Program-made: the position numbers and the translations under genes
Part shown: positions 13,552-25,456 of the stretch, piece after piece
Position numbering within the stretch: the stretch's first letter is position 1
Layout of the letters: each line of letters starts with the position of its first letter
Assembly (NCBI GenBank): GCA_004794785.1
Contig: SJOL01006493.1
Location: 5,595-69,594, forward strand
Length of the DNA: 64,000 bases
Reading direction: 5' to 3'
Source: Opisthorchis felineus
Taxonomy: Eukaryota; Platyhelminthes; Trematoda; Opisthorchiida; Opisthorchiidae
The notes under the pieces: generated by a model
The model's input: only the letters and a program-made list of their open reading frames with translations
Told to the model about the DNA's origin: nothing
Databases searched by the model: none

Positions 13552-13596
13552 TCAAGCTATGACTGTGTGGGTAGTATTTTGTAGTCGAGTTTGAGC

Positions 13597-13707
13597 ATGA
13601 GGGCAACGATACTCTTTTGTGCTATTGCCATCCATCTCGCTGACTCTGACGGGAAACCAAAGCACGAAGCCTTGTCGGATGAACTGGTTGACTATGTGAA
13701 CAGTCAG
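13597..13707 (+). CDS. Cathepsin B exon 1: signal peptide and start of propeptide
   Basis: This exon encodes 37 residues and ends in phase 0 at CAG|GTAAGT, an ideal donor. Residues 5-11 are hydrophobic (ILFCAIA), giving a short signal peptide. The stretch [11 protein letters not shown] matches the N-terminal propeptide pattern of fluke cathepsins B, which supports this ATG as the start. The signal peptide is short and contains His13 and Asp16, so secretion is probable but the cleavage site is not obvious. Confidence 0.93.
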
Positions 13708-16700
13708 GTAAGTATTTTGCAGCGCCGTGATACCGTAAACCTCTAGGGAATCCATAGTTTTCATTGGTTATGTTCATCTCCTGTTAACAACCGGGGGTAT
13801 CAGTTCCAATTTTGGACTCGGTCTCTTCAGAGGGTTATCGCAATCGAGGGATAGTCAGAGTAAATCACAATTGATGGGCCATATGCAGCACTCAAACGAT
13901 CATCCCATTTTACAAGACTTTAAAGTCATGTCCCTCGCGTTTTAACAGTCTTCTTTCTGTACGGATACAGTCATTCCGGCTATTCCACATCATAGAAGAG
14001 AAACAGTGGATTGTTGTTTCACTCACCTTAGAAAATATGGGCAGTGCCGGAACTAAAAACACATAGTTCCGGCATGTGAAGCAAGCGCGATGCCAGTACT
14101 CCACCAGCGCACATTGGAGGCTCCTGAATAATCACAGCTGAACAGACGAACTTGTTCGGGCTTGGTGATTGGTCTGCGCCACACCTCGAATGACGACGTA
14201 GCAACCGTCCTGGTTGTGTCCTTTAAGAGCCTATACGAACCTCCCAGTCAAGTTTCAGAATTCGCACAACCGCCTACAACATGGGATTTGCTTTACTCAT
14301 GCGAGAGACCGAAATAGGATCCTTAATGTCTCACGTTTTGAGGATTGACAGTACATCGATAGGCCATTCCAAACAAACAGACCACTTTCTTATTGATTGT
14401 TGGGGCATCGCATATTGTAGGAAGCAAAAACATGCAAGAATTGCAAACACGATTGAATCAAACGATTTCTAAATAATATCAATTAGTCATGACCACAATG
14501 GTGTGAGGGCAGCCTACTTCATTTACTTCCGGTGAATTTTCTAAGGGTTAGAAAAGTCAGACATGGAGTGCTGTAGATGTAACTGCCGATCAGTTGAATT
14601 TACTACGCAGCTCTATCGGCTGAGACACAAATCCATTGAACCAATGCGGACAAATCAGTTGAGATGAAACAGAAAAAAAAACAGTCGGGGCAGAGTTTGG
14701 AACCGTGTTATTTATGTAACGGCGTTGCAACACCTTTAGCTCCTGCACGAATGTTTGAGGACGGATAGCCTAACCCATGGCTAATATTATACCTTGGTTA
14801 TACCAAATTCGATACAGCCGAGCTTGCTTGTAAGTTTTAGAAGTCCTATAGAGAAGGAAATACTTGAATCGTATTGGTACGCCATATCGGTTTGAGTGTT
14901 GTCTGAAACATGGTGATGAACTGCAGCGTCTAGCTTGGAAGGTTGTAACTGTTGCTGCGCAGTTTGACCGGGGCATCAACGCGGTGAAGACCTTCGTTAT
15001 GCTTCAACATGCACCAGATAAATTCCTCAACACTCCTCTGCGGACTTCTGATCCTCTGAAGCACATTGACTGCCAACTTGACCGTTAACCTTTTGCTGAG
15101 ATCCCGTGTTGCGGAGTCTAGAGTAGCTGTTGGAGGACTCAACAGACGGGTGTGAAGAAAACGTAGCCTGCAACTGCAGATCAAACTGCATGTTTACAAG
15201 GCGATGTCTCCATCTGTCCCCTTATGGGACATTGAAACACTGATAGTATATCGGCCCAACCTCTGGTATTTGATCAGCTTTCACATGCACTACATGGGAT
15301 GGATATTTTGTCTTTACTGGACTGAACAAATACCGGTCTTTCGGCAAACGGGATGGAGGCCGCGATCGAATCCAGCCGTCTATGGTGGTGGGAACATGTT
15401 TTCCGAATGGAAGGAAACCGAATTCCGAAGAAGCTTCTATATCGTCAATTGAATACGAAGAAACAGAAACCTTTAAGACAAAAGCTTCGACGTCTGGATA
15501 CTTCGGTCAAAATCATGGTGCCGGCCTGAATCTCATGCATCGGGAAGCGGCAACACAAGACAGTATAGCATGGAGGGAAACTATATGAACTTGAGTTGGT
15601 CAATTCATTGATCGTCAACTTTGAGCCCCAGAGAGCTGAATCGTGCAAGACGCATGGTAGCATCGGAGCGTTTGAACCTAGAGACCGAACAAGTTGAATC
15701 CGCAGCGACCGCTTTGGTGTTAGTGCGGGTTGCATTGGATTGGTCGACTACCAGCGGACACAATGATCCGTGAGCGAAACGTTGACGGGTTTACCGGTCA
15801 CAGGTTCTCACCCCACCTTTTGACCCACCAACTGATGCGTTCAACTCATCTGCCAGTCTCATAATCACTGTTTCATGTGTAAAGTATCGCCCAAAAAATA
15901 AACCAAATTAATCCCTTACTAAACTCCAAAGTTACGAGTCATGGTACAGCCTTCAATGTCATGTGGCAACTATCCAAGTGCATATCTTTGCTGGTTTTGC
16001 TCATCCATAAAGTTATTCTTTTTCTGTGGAAAAGCCTCAAAGAAACCAACAATTCACGTCTTATTCCAAAAGGGTTACCTAATAAAAGTTGTGGAACAGT
16101 TTGGAGGGCTTTATATTTTGCAGGTTGCTTGCAATAGGAAAAACACATTAATGTCAGTATGCGAGAGGATATCCGTTGCAGCGTCATATTTTCCCCTCCC
16201 GCTATTGAAATGAATTAAGCTATCGTTATTGAAGTTGACGGAAAGGCTGAAAAGCTTCTTATAGGCTTACAGACACAGTGAATAATGACTTCAATGACAG
16301 CAGAAAGTTGTTTGCAGCTAAAATATTTTGCAAACGCTCTTTCTGACTCAGGCGAAAAACTCAGTGCTGAGGACGACTGGGCCTAAAGCTTCATTCGGGG
16401 ATACTACGGTCCCTTCAAGAAAACACCCCTTTGAACCTGGTCAAAACAAAAGCTTTCTCATTTCGGGGGACAAAAGTATGGCTATTCCGGGATTAGCGTA
16501 TACCTTTTTTCAGGAAGTTATTATAGAAAACCGGTAATTATACCTGGAGACAGAAAACGAATATTTCAAACTTTTCACTGTCTAGAAGAACTCCGCACTG
16601 ACCGAGCTGTTCCAAAAGTGTGATGTATCCTTCATTGCAGTTCCACAAACTTTCATTGGTAGTGCCTGAAAAATGTAACATTTTGCCCAAGAAATGCGAC

Positions 16701-19700
16701 GAATTTACTATAGTGCAGGTTTTATCTGAAATGGCACAATAGCAATGCCTATTTTTGTGCCTACTTTGCTGCGAAAACTGTCAAAAAACTGCAAATTGCT
16801 TGAAATAGCTGCATTCACAATTACTGGTTACCTTCGGAAAGCCTACTATCGGTTTTGCTCATTTTGTGCCTGGTCCTTGAATTTCCATCAGTCTGGTCTT
16901 GTCACTTGATGATGGTTTGGTCATGCGTGGGGTCGGGTTAATGGTACCTGCAAACCCAACTGAAGCTCTTGTCCAAGTTGGTGTTCAAATAGGGAATAAA
17001 ATCAGTAGGAATTCGAGGACTGGGTCCACAAAACACCTATCTCTATTGGCGAGCCGTCTAAGACTTTCCGGTATCCTTATAAGTGGTGTCATATTCAGGA
17101 ATATACTGTGGTGTCTTGAATATCATTTCAAATGAAAACGAGACAGCCCTTGTGAATCACATTCAGGTGAAAAGCATTACAAAGGACAGGTTTAGTCTAG
17201 TTAGCTAAGTTGCGTTTCTCTGAAAAGAACAAGATAAGAACGTCTTGTTTAGCCCCCTCCAGCCTAAGCGGAGTTATCTAACCTCTAACTGGTTTACGGC
17301 TTGCTTTGTCAGAGTTACCTTCAACAATCTCTACTAACGTAGTAGCAGACAAGCTATTTATGAAAACGGTGTGGATAAGAGTGGCTGCTTATTCTTACGA
17401 AGCACCAGTGTTAGAAAAGTCGCAAACTCACTAAATTCAGCCGTCATTCTTCAAGTGAAATCGGTCTATGCTGTAAAGCCCAGAAACGCTGCACAACTAT
17501 TTCATCCTTATTGAGAATCATCGGTGGGGGCACTTCATGGACATCCAAGCAAATTGGAGCCAACAACCTACCAATTAGTAGCTGAATACCGCAACACTGG
17601 ACTGTGCAGCAGATCAGTAATTGAAATAACTTGCCATATGGTTCTGTGGTGCGGGAGATAATCCACAATTACCAAGCCTTTAGGTAGTGAAACCGTCTCA
17701 GCGAACCGTTTCGAACTAAGAAAGTATGCAATTAGATGTTCCCTTGACCCATTTCCTCAAGTTGACGTGGCACATAATGCAAGCATTTCATTTACTCTGC
17801 TAAGAACTCTCCATAGCAGAACAACATGACTCGATCACACGAGGATTGGTGTGACCTACTCGTACACGTTCGTATAGTGTGAGGGCTGTTATTTTCGTGC
17901 ACTGTGCGTAATCCTTTAACGTGTAAATTCACAATATTATGCAAAGCAGTCATTAACAGAAAGGTCAGTTACAGTTGTTATATTTTGTGCCTTTACTCTG
18001 CTACGTGAATTTCTTACAGATCATCCTTTACAGAACACTCATTAGGCAAAGACCAAATCCGTCGGTTGTTGGTCCGTTCGCCGAGCTTGGCAGTTGGATT
18101 GCAAACGTTTCATCACCAATCGAGGTGACATCGTCAGTCAGTCGACACTCAACCCCGCACTGACGATGTCACCTCGATTGGTGATGAAACGTTTGCAATC
18201 CAACTGCCAAGCTCGGCGAACAGACCAACAACCAATCAGCGCACCCGAGCTACCTATATTCCAAAACATTGCCACCAAATCCGTCGTTTGTCACATTCCA
18301 TATTTTAGTGTGAATTATTTTAGGGCACAAGAACTCGAACGAGTGATATCGCAGTAAAATTCCCTTTAATTAGGGATAGATCACACTGGCCTAAGAATAG
18401 TGCTCCAATTCGGGCCCACTGAATTCCTCTAAGTTTTATTGGATTCCCAGTGATGACATCCCTTTGCGGAGGTGTCTTTTTTAGAGTCCCCTCTGAGCTG
18501 TCGTACCCCATTACGACTAACTTGACCCTGTTGTTTGGAAAATCCCGATCCGATTGTTTCCAGAGGAAATTTGGGGAATGATGGGTCCTGATGGTCGTCG
18601 GTTTGTTCTCTGAGCTGGACATTTTGGGCTCTGTTACTAGTTTGAAACCACGGAGATCGGCTTTCAAAGGCTAACATCACCTGCTTTCTCTTTTGGGGGG
18701 CTTAGGTTGTCCTTAATTTGCGGCATATAAGTTGCTGTTTTTCACCTTACTATTGAGCAAATTGTGGCATTTTGTGTTCAGCAGAAACTGCATCATACTT
18801 GCTTATCTGCCACGGCGTCGAGTAGTATCCTTGTTTCCGTTTGTCAGGTGAACCTCCGTCAAGCTTGACTCGAACGTAATCCTAACGATCTGTACCTCTG
18901 GAGGTCCATATCATCACACTCTGGAAAATCTGGAGTCATAGTAAACACTTTACCACCCAACTCTTCGAACATGCGCCCTATCTGATCCATGGCACATTAA
19001 TTTTTAGGTAGAGGCTACATGGAAGGCCGCCAAGTCTGAACGCTTCAAGACTTTGGAGGAAATTCGCTCAGTCTTGGGCACGATGAGGGAAGGTCAAAAC
19101 GTGAAGGAATTTCGTCGGCCAACCATCAGCCACGAAGATATCACTTTGGAGCTCCCGCGTGAGTTCGACGCTCGAGAACACTGGCCAGGATGCAGAACCA
19201 TCCACCAGATTCGAGATCAGTCTGGTTGTGGCTCCTGTTGGGTAAGTTAAGGGCTGAAAGAAAGCGGAAGCACGCGTAATCCTAGGCATATGCGTTCACT
19301 GTGGAAGAACTAACCGTTTCTCCATACAAAAGGAGGTGAAGTGGAGAAAGTTTTCATTCCGACAGTGACCGACTTACCTCTCAAGGGGGGCATCACAACA
19401 CCAGTGGCGCATATTGGCTAAACAGATGTCACCTTAGAAAGGGTTGATATTATTCACGGCTGATTAACCATTCTACCATATAAGCGAGCTCTCCTTACCC
19501 GGACTTCACTAGAATTTGTGTATAGTTTAGCCTGTAGTACAAAGGGAGCAAGAACCATTTGAACTTGACAGAGTTGTGATGCGGAGCGTTGTCAATGGAT
19601 CTGTATTGCATTGGTTTGTCTCAGTCATAGATTTGCAAGCATGTTGCGTATCTGGCGCGTTTACTCAAGATGAAGCCAGCATTTCATTGTACACTAGTAG

Positions 19701-22700
19701 GCACTGTTTCAAACATTTGGAGGTGAACAAAATTTGGATAATGTTTTATAAAACGTGCAACAGAGTTTATGGTTGCTGTCCCTTTCACAAAATAACACCC
19801 AATTCAGGCCACATTTTGTTATCTGTCAAGTGTTTCCCCGAAGCGCAGGCTGCAGCCAATTCCATTCTTTGCGTCGCTCAGTACGAGCATTGCTAGATTG
19901 TGCCCGGTTACTTTTAGTGGGCCATTTGAGTAATTTGGTAACTATATCAGAAGCAATGTAGCATCTGAAATTCGCAGACGTCCGACCAGTGAAAATCGCA
20001 CAAGTTTGGCTTCCGCTGGTCAGATGATCCTGACACGTACAGCTCGCCCGCAGCCCTCCTGAAACGGAACTCATATGTTCATCTTGAATATTCGAGTGGC
20101 AGTGTCTGAAAAAGCCGCGAATATCTCCTACGACATCGTTACTTACGCATCATTTGCGCCAAAGAGTACACTGTGCATTTCTGGAGATGAGAACTACTAA
20201 GCCATGCAATAGAGGGGATGGACCGAACTGCGGGTGTTTCAGATACAAGGGTTTACTTCCTAGTCGAGGCTAGCAAAACATCAAATGCATCAGAGTCTCT
20301 ATTAGTTTCCCTCAAATGCCAAACATCAGGATATGCTCATTTGTCAAACAGCTAGGATTTTTTTCGAAAATTATAATAAGACAGTCCTGAGAAGACCACC
20401 AGAGAGCTATGCTTTAGCTGTGATCCAGTGTGAGGTCTCGCCCAGCAGAGACTACTTTGCAGGAGAGCAGGAATACTTTATGTCTGTGTACTGGTTTGTA
20501 TGCCACAGTAAAGAACAGACGTTTTCACAATGTCTGAAGTTGAGAATGGTGTCACTAAATGTTATGGAAGTGGCCAAATTTCATTCATTGTGACTAAGTT
20601 TTGTTTTGTTCTCATTTTCAAGGGTTAACCTGACAACATCCTATGGGCATCAAGAAGTAGTTTTGACGCTTATACCGGAGAACCGCTTCAAACAAATTTC
20701 CAACCCCTAACTTCAAAGCACCTTTGATAAAACTCGATTGGTCCTGTTGTTTGGTAGAAATGCCTCAGGACTGTTTGTCATGGGTGTACTCTCGGTACAA
20801 TCTGATGATAACCAGGCCTAGCTCTAGATACCATGTACCGAAAAGGTGCAAAAATATGTAAAACAAAATGGACGTTCCCCGTCTTTTAGGGCTTTTCGCG
20901 GGCGCAGCTGATCTATCCGGTCATAAGAAAAGCAAATACACTAATTTGGATAAAACACAGTCGCACATACAAGCTTCATTCCCGGCATTAGATAACCCGA
21001 AATAAAACGTGTTCGCATAGCTTTCTCAAGTCCACTTGCAATATTACACGCGAAATGCTATATTAAGTGTGCCTGTGGCAAGGGTGTTTTTCGCCACTCT
21101 TGTTTGAGTCTGATCGAGTTACATTTGAATCAGTGCTTCAAGTGCGTGGGTAAGTAGAATAAGCAACAATCTTTTATCATGTTACCTCTAGTTTTACTTG
21201 CTTACAGGGCAATACTATGTTCATTTATCATTGGTGTTTGGACAAGACAGTGAGTGACACGTAGTATTCCATTTCTCACCCTGATTTCAGGCCTTTGGTG
21301 CTGTCACCGCAATGAGCGACCGTGTTTGTATCCATTCGAATCAGACACTGGTAAACGTGCAATTAAGCGCGACTGATCTTCTTGCCTGTTGTACCACGTG
21401 CGGGTTTGGTTGCGTCGGAGGCTGGGTCGGAATGGCTTGGGACTACTGGAGGGATAATGGCATTGTGACAGGTGGAGAGTACAAAGACAATCATACGTGC
21501 TTGCCCTACCCTTTTCCACCGTGTCGCCACCACGGAGCAAAGGGTGCTGAATATCCACCTTGTCCGGAAAGGCTGTACTCAACCCCACAATGCGTATCCG
21601 AGTGTCAAAAAGGATATGCTCGTAAATATGAAGACGATAAAATTCGTGGTAAGATCGAGGTGTGAACGCAGTTTAACTCCAGATTTCTCTTATTGCATTT
21701 ACACACTCACGTACGGTCAACGGGGGAGGAAAGAATGGACTTCAAGCCGTAATTTTCCATGCCTCAAACTTGATGGTTCAGATGACACAGACAAAAAACT
21801 ACCCATCTCAGTAGACTGAATGTCCACAACGCACAGCTGAACTACATGCCAATTTGTAAAAACCAACAAAACCTTCAAAATTTCATCTTTCAAATTGCAA
21901 ATGTTGCTGATTCGCCTTCTTTTTCTCAGGCCCGTAAACGAACCACCCTCTAGCTGACGGATCCTCAAACAGTAAGGAATTTTCATGGTCAATCCCACAA
22001 GGACTGTCCAAGAGGAAATGATCACATTGAATGATTTTTGTGGGATTCTTAAGGGCTGAGATTCCAAGATGAAATGGACGTTGATGTCGTACTTTTCTGG
22101 GTAGGCTTTTGGGGGCCTCGCTGGCCATCATAGACAGGTGATCAATTTGCTGTCGACCACCAAGGTTCTAATGATTGATAAGTATAAGTGAGTCAAGTTG
22201 ACTGAAAGTTTCTCAAAGGAGACGCTTGAAGTTAGATGAATGGACGTTAGCTCCAACCAAGAATGACCTAGCCTACCCACTCCCTGACTGGAACACACTG
22301 AGGTTATGAATGAAATGAATGAATAAAATGTTTTCTGGCTGGGCACAGAGAAGAACAAAATTTACAGTAATGTCAACATCGGGCGTACTGAAGACATAAT
22401 TGAACAGTTGAAAATTTTTTAGTTTGTTTCTTTTCTGACGGATGTAATAAAGAATACCTCGCATTCTTCACTCTCTGGATTCCGCGAGTAAGCTTAATGC
22501 GGAAAATATTGCATAGATTTAGTAGGCACATGTATGTGACTGGCTGGCAGTCGGATCCGATTTGGCGGCTGATGTTGGCCAAGCCGATGGGTGCCCACGT
22601 ACAGTAAAAGAGGCACAGACGATTCGCGCAGAGCCTGATTTGATGCGGTGGGAAAACCCGAGGTAGACGGGACAGAGTGTGGTTGAACCTGCAGAAATCT

Positions 22701-24370
22701 GCTTCAGCCACTAGCCAGTATTGATTTGGTGGCGTAGGGTTAACGTCGCATTCACAGACTTACCCACGGGAATATACCTGACTCCGTATATGCCATTTGG
22801 GTTTCCGTAACTGAGTACGTATCCGGCAGGTGATTCCTTAATGGGGGCCAACCAACCATATAAAAAAAGCGTTTTGACAAACGATAACTTTTGGAATCGC
22901 TTCAGATGGTCGATATAATTGCCAAGTTAAAAAAACAAACTGGAAGAAGGGCTAGGTTGTCGGCCAGACACAGTGCTAGATGAGCGATTATATATAATCG
23001 GTAGGTGTCACGTGACTAATGTGGCTTGTCCTCCTTTTGAGTGATTGGATCATTCTGTGCAGTGGTATGTCTACAAGTCCCTAGTCTTGACCCGGTGAAC
23101 AGGATATTACAACCCAAGTATAAGCTAAAATTCACTCGTCGGGTAAGTTGGCTGGTTTGGCGGGGTCTTCTACATTATTTTGATGGCGAAGTTTTTATCT
23201 TTTTGATGAGTGTCAGTGGTACTCAGTCGTTCCTTGTTGGAGGTTTCCCCAGACTAGGTGGATGGTATTTGCCGGCTTTTTGCCGGGAGCCTAGTTATCC
23301 CAAAAGAAAGCCGCTGAGTTCTGAAAAAAACATTCGAGTGTGGGAGTGTTCATATCCAACTAAAGTATGAAGTGCAACATTCTTCATACGCAAAATAAGA
23401 TAGAAATTACGAGCGCAATGACGAATGCACAAACTAAAATGGTTTTCGCAGGAGATTCAGCTGAATTAGTCGATTATATTATCTTTCAAGTGGATGTGCT
23501 GCACAATGGCCGCCTTGCATTTCAACACAGTGAAGTGCTTTCCTTGATATGACACTTCTTATGAGGTAAGTAAAAACACTTGAACCGCCCACCACCTTTT
23601 TCGCCTTTTTGGAGGCTTATCGGGTTGGCCAAGTTCTTTGATCACCAGTCCTTTTCCATACCTAATCAACAATCTGGGAGACAGAATAACAGACAAGAGA
23701 TTCAGTCGTGTCCCTCCCTTACCCTAATTTGAAAGTTAGTGTTCGGGTATGTATATATCAAAATCGGTTTTCAGGCACGAAGAATGATGGTGACTTAGAG
23801 GATAGTTTTGTCCGACGAGCCCGAAGAAAGTGGCAACCAGTAGTAGGCTTTCCAAGTGTTATGCTTAAGTTTACACGTGGTGACGTACAAAGGAACATTT
23901 GAAGAGGTTCATCATGTTGAAACCTTAATTGTGAATAAGAAGGGAGAGTGCAGTCTTGTTGAATAAGCTGACACTTTTGTCCATTATTGAAGCATTTCAC
24001 TGATGCGTCGGATTCGTTCTCCTTCGCAGCTTCAACTTCGTACAACCTTTACCGAAGTGCCATAACAATCCAAAAGGAGATTTGGATACGTGGTCCTGTT
24101 GAAGCGGCTATGAACGTCTATGCGGATTTCGCGAATTATGCTGGAGGGGTTTATAAACACACAACCGGCGAACTTTTGGGCGGACACGCGATCCGTCTTC
24201 TGGGTTGGGGTGTAGAAGAAGATGGGACACCCTATTGGTTAGCGGCGAATTCATGGAATCCATCTTGGGGAGAGAAAGGTTTTTTCCGGATCCTCCGTGG
24301 ATCCGATCATTGTGGAATTGAATCAGATGTTTCAGCCGGTCTTCCAATTATTCCTGAACGCTCTTCGTGA
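13597..24370 (+). CDS. Cathepsin B-like cysteine protease, complete four-exon gene (join 13597..13707, 19008..19241, 21291..21648, 24030..24370)
   Basis: A papain-family (C1A) lysosomal or gut-secreted endopeptidase and dipeptidyl-carboxypeptidase; in flukes such enzymes digest host protein in the gut. The four exons join in phase (0, 0, 1) through GT-AG introns to 347 codons, the usual cathepsin B preproenzyme length. In order: a short signal peptide (~1-16), a propeptide (~17-85), and a mature enzyme starting near Leu86 (LPREFDAR). Visible catalytic residues are Gln108, Cys114 (CGSCW), His287 (GGHAIR) and Asn308 (ANSW). The cathepsin B-specific occluding loop runs from about Cys185 to Cys206 with paired His195-His196, and Glu332 in CGIES matches the S2-pocket Glu that allows Arg at P2. 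NQT (132) and NHT (182) are possible N-glycosylation sites. The helminth 'hemoglobinase' motif is altered ([14 protein letters not shown]: Ala and Ser where Ile and Asp are usual). No stop or frameshift interrupts it. Family assignment is very secure; the species-level paralogue is not. Confidence 0.96.
14110..14215 (-). repeat. SINE-like dispersed repeat (antisense) in cathepsin B intron 1
   Basis: The reverse complement reads GACACAACCAGGACGG, CATTCGAGG, GACCAATCACC, then GTTCGTCTGTTCAGCTGTGA. This is the same block order as the copies at 4.8, 5.0 and 39.6 kb. Confidence 0.75.
17447..17520 (+). repeat. Short repeat shared with 5185-5255
   Basis: TTCAAGTGAAATCGGTCTAT, AAGCCCAGAAACGCTGCAC and TTCATCCTTATTGAGAAT mirror the 5.19-kb copy. 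It lies in intron 1 of cathepsin B. Confidence 0.65.
18064..18233. repeat. Near-perfect inverted repeat (foldback element), 75-bp arms
   Basis: The left arm (18064-18138) and right arm (18159-18233) are reverse complements with a single mismatch (18075/18222) around a 20-base spacer. The sequence includes GCAAACGTTTCATCACC. Diverged copies of the arm occur at about 425-500, 28211-28287, 38173-38262 and 38524-38618, so it is a dispersed family. The right side continues with CCAATCAGCGC and CTATATTCC, a CCAAT plus TATA-like arrangement. Transcribed within intron 1, it would fold into a long RNA hairpin. The high arm identity suggests a recent event. Confidence 0.93.
19008..19241 (+). CDS. Cathepsin B exon 2: propeptide and active-site Cys
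   Basis: This exon encodes residues 38-115. It starts after TTTTTAG and ends exactly after the CGSCW active-site motif, before a GTAAGT donor, in phase 0 on both sides. It carries the propeptide core ([11 protein letters not shown], then [20 protein letters not shown]), the processing site near Leu86, the oxyanion-hole Gln108 and the nucleophile Cys114. The intron falls between Trp115 and AlaPhe, so an isolated copy of this exon would carry the Cys without the rest of the helix. Confidence 0.95.
21291..21648 (+). CDS. Cathepsin B exon 3: left domain and occluding loop
   Basis: This exon encodes residues 116-234 and one base of codon 235. It starts with [11 protein letters not shown] after a TTTCAG acceptor and ends before GTAAGA. 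It holds the [10 protein letters not shown] segment, the cysteine-rich [12 protein letters not shown] region, GIVTGG, and the occluding loop with PPCRHH. The two loop histidines are what make cathepsin B a peptidyl-dipeptidase in characterised members, so exopeptidase activity is expected. Confidence 0.96.
23425..23528 (+). repeat. Repeat unit upstream of cathepsin B exon 4
   Basis: This unit is related without gaps over more than 80 bases (GGTTTTCGCAGGAGATTCAG through ATGTGCTGCAC) to 24991-25088, downstream of exon 4. Both copies stay open in the same frame and give related peptides ([20 protein letters not shown] here). It could be a mobile-element remnant or duplicated coding sequence. I do not recognise the peptide. 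Confidence 0.7.
24030..24370 (+). CDS. Cathepsin B exon 4: right domain, catalytic His and Asn, stop
   Basis: The terminal coding exon starts after CTTCGCAG. With the G from exon 3 it begins Ala-Ser-Thr-Ser-Tyr, and it runs to TGA at 24368-24370. It contains [21 protein letters not shown] (His287), ANSW (Asn308) and CGIESDV. The C-terminal tail after AGLP is slightly extended (IIPERSS). I see no AATAAA in the following ~400 bases, so the poly(A) signal is either non-canonical or further away. Confidence 0.96.
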
Positions 24371-24990
24371 ACTACTTGACTCGTTAAATTTCTCCGTATT
24401 GACTCTGCACAAAATTGGTGAAAAAAGTATTTTCAGTAACTTTTGTTTGATAATTCGTGTTTTAAACAACCTGTCTATTGAGAAAAGAGTGAACGAAGAC
24501 CACCTCTAGTTTTTGGGAAAGTTTGGGAAACTATCAATGGATTTATTGTTTCCAAAACTTCTCCGAAAACAATGTCTTCTCTATAGGTTCCAAGAGTTTT
24601 CCAACTGATTGAACTACCACTAATTATTTGCTATCTTGATTTACTACGGTAAAATGTGAGAAGCTTGGGCATCGGTTCCGGAGTTTTATGCCCAGATTAT
24701 TATGGAAAGGGTTATAAACAACGGATAATGCTGAAATCGGAAGGATCCGTTACTAATCCCGAAGAGTGTGCACTTCTAAAAACGGCCAAATCGTCCTCAT
24801 TCTGTGAGCTTTTTTCTTGGAGGTCAAAATAATGAACCATATTTTTCCATAAGGGAAACTACTATTCACAAGGTTGCTGGGAACTCTTCAGCAGTCTACG
24901 ATCGGTTTCGCCCTTGTGGCTCATCAGGTTTCCGTCAACCTCATGTTCTACTTGAACCCAAATTGGACAGAGCTCGACAAATATACTTAT

Positions 24991-25156
24991 TTGCATATAA
25001 ATTGGGTTTTCATAGGAGATACAACTGAATCTCTCGTTTATTATATTCTTCAACTGAATGTGCTGCACAAAGGTTGCCTCATGTTTCCTTTGGTACCATA
25101 TTAGAGATATCGCAGCACATTCAGTTGAAGAATACCATAAACGAGAGATTCAGTTG
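24991..25156 (+). repeat. Second repeat unit with an inverted partial duplication
   Basis: The direct unit (24991-25088) matches 23425-23528. Within it, 25022-25066 is repeated in reverse complement at 25112-25156 with two mismatches in 45, separated by a 45-base loop. The peptide frame ([20 protein letters not shown]) is open here too. A weaker antisense match (GTAAACGAGAGATCC) lies near 31875. Confidence 0.8.
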
Positions 25157-25456
25157 AGTCTCTCGTGAAAACTCAGTTAATATGCAAATGGGTGTATTTA
25201 TCGAAATGAACCATATGGTTTAGGGTGGATATAATATCTCGTCAATTAGGAAGTAGTCAGGAGTCACAGCTGGAAAATGAATCTGTCATGTCATCACAGA
25301 AGACCAGTACTATGAAAGAAAACTTCGTGCATGTCGGTCAAGCGGTTCTGTCACGTATATTCGAGATAGCTGCGTTAGTTTGCTGGTAACCGAAGCAATA
25401 TCACAGAGGAGAAACACACGAATCGTACCGACCAACTCCCCTTAATCTATTTCTAG

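Larger units (their letters stand above)
13708..19007 (+). other. Cathepsin B intron 1 (5.3 kb)
   Basis: A large first intron with no exon-like cathepsin sequence inside. It holds an antisense SINE-like fragment (14.1-14.2 kb), a repeat-like stretch around 15.35-15.75 kb with a tRNA B-box-like GATCGAATCC, a short repeat at 17.45 kb shared with 5.19 kb, and the 75-bp inverted repeat at 18.06-18.23 kb. The open frames inside are short and unremarkable. Confidence 0.85.

Noticed and set aside
21717..22067. 116-codon minus frame inside cathepsin B intron 3
   Set aside because: No domain, antisense within an intron, and length consistent with chance.
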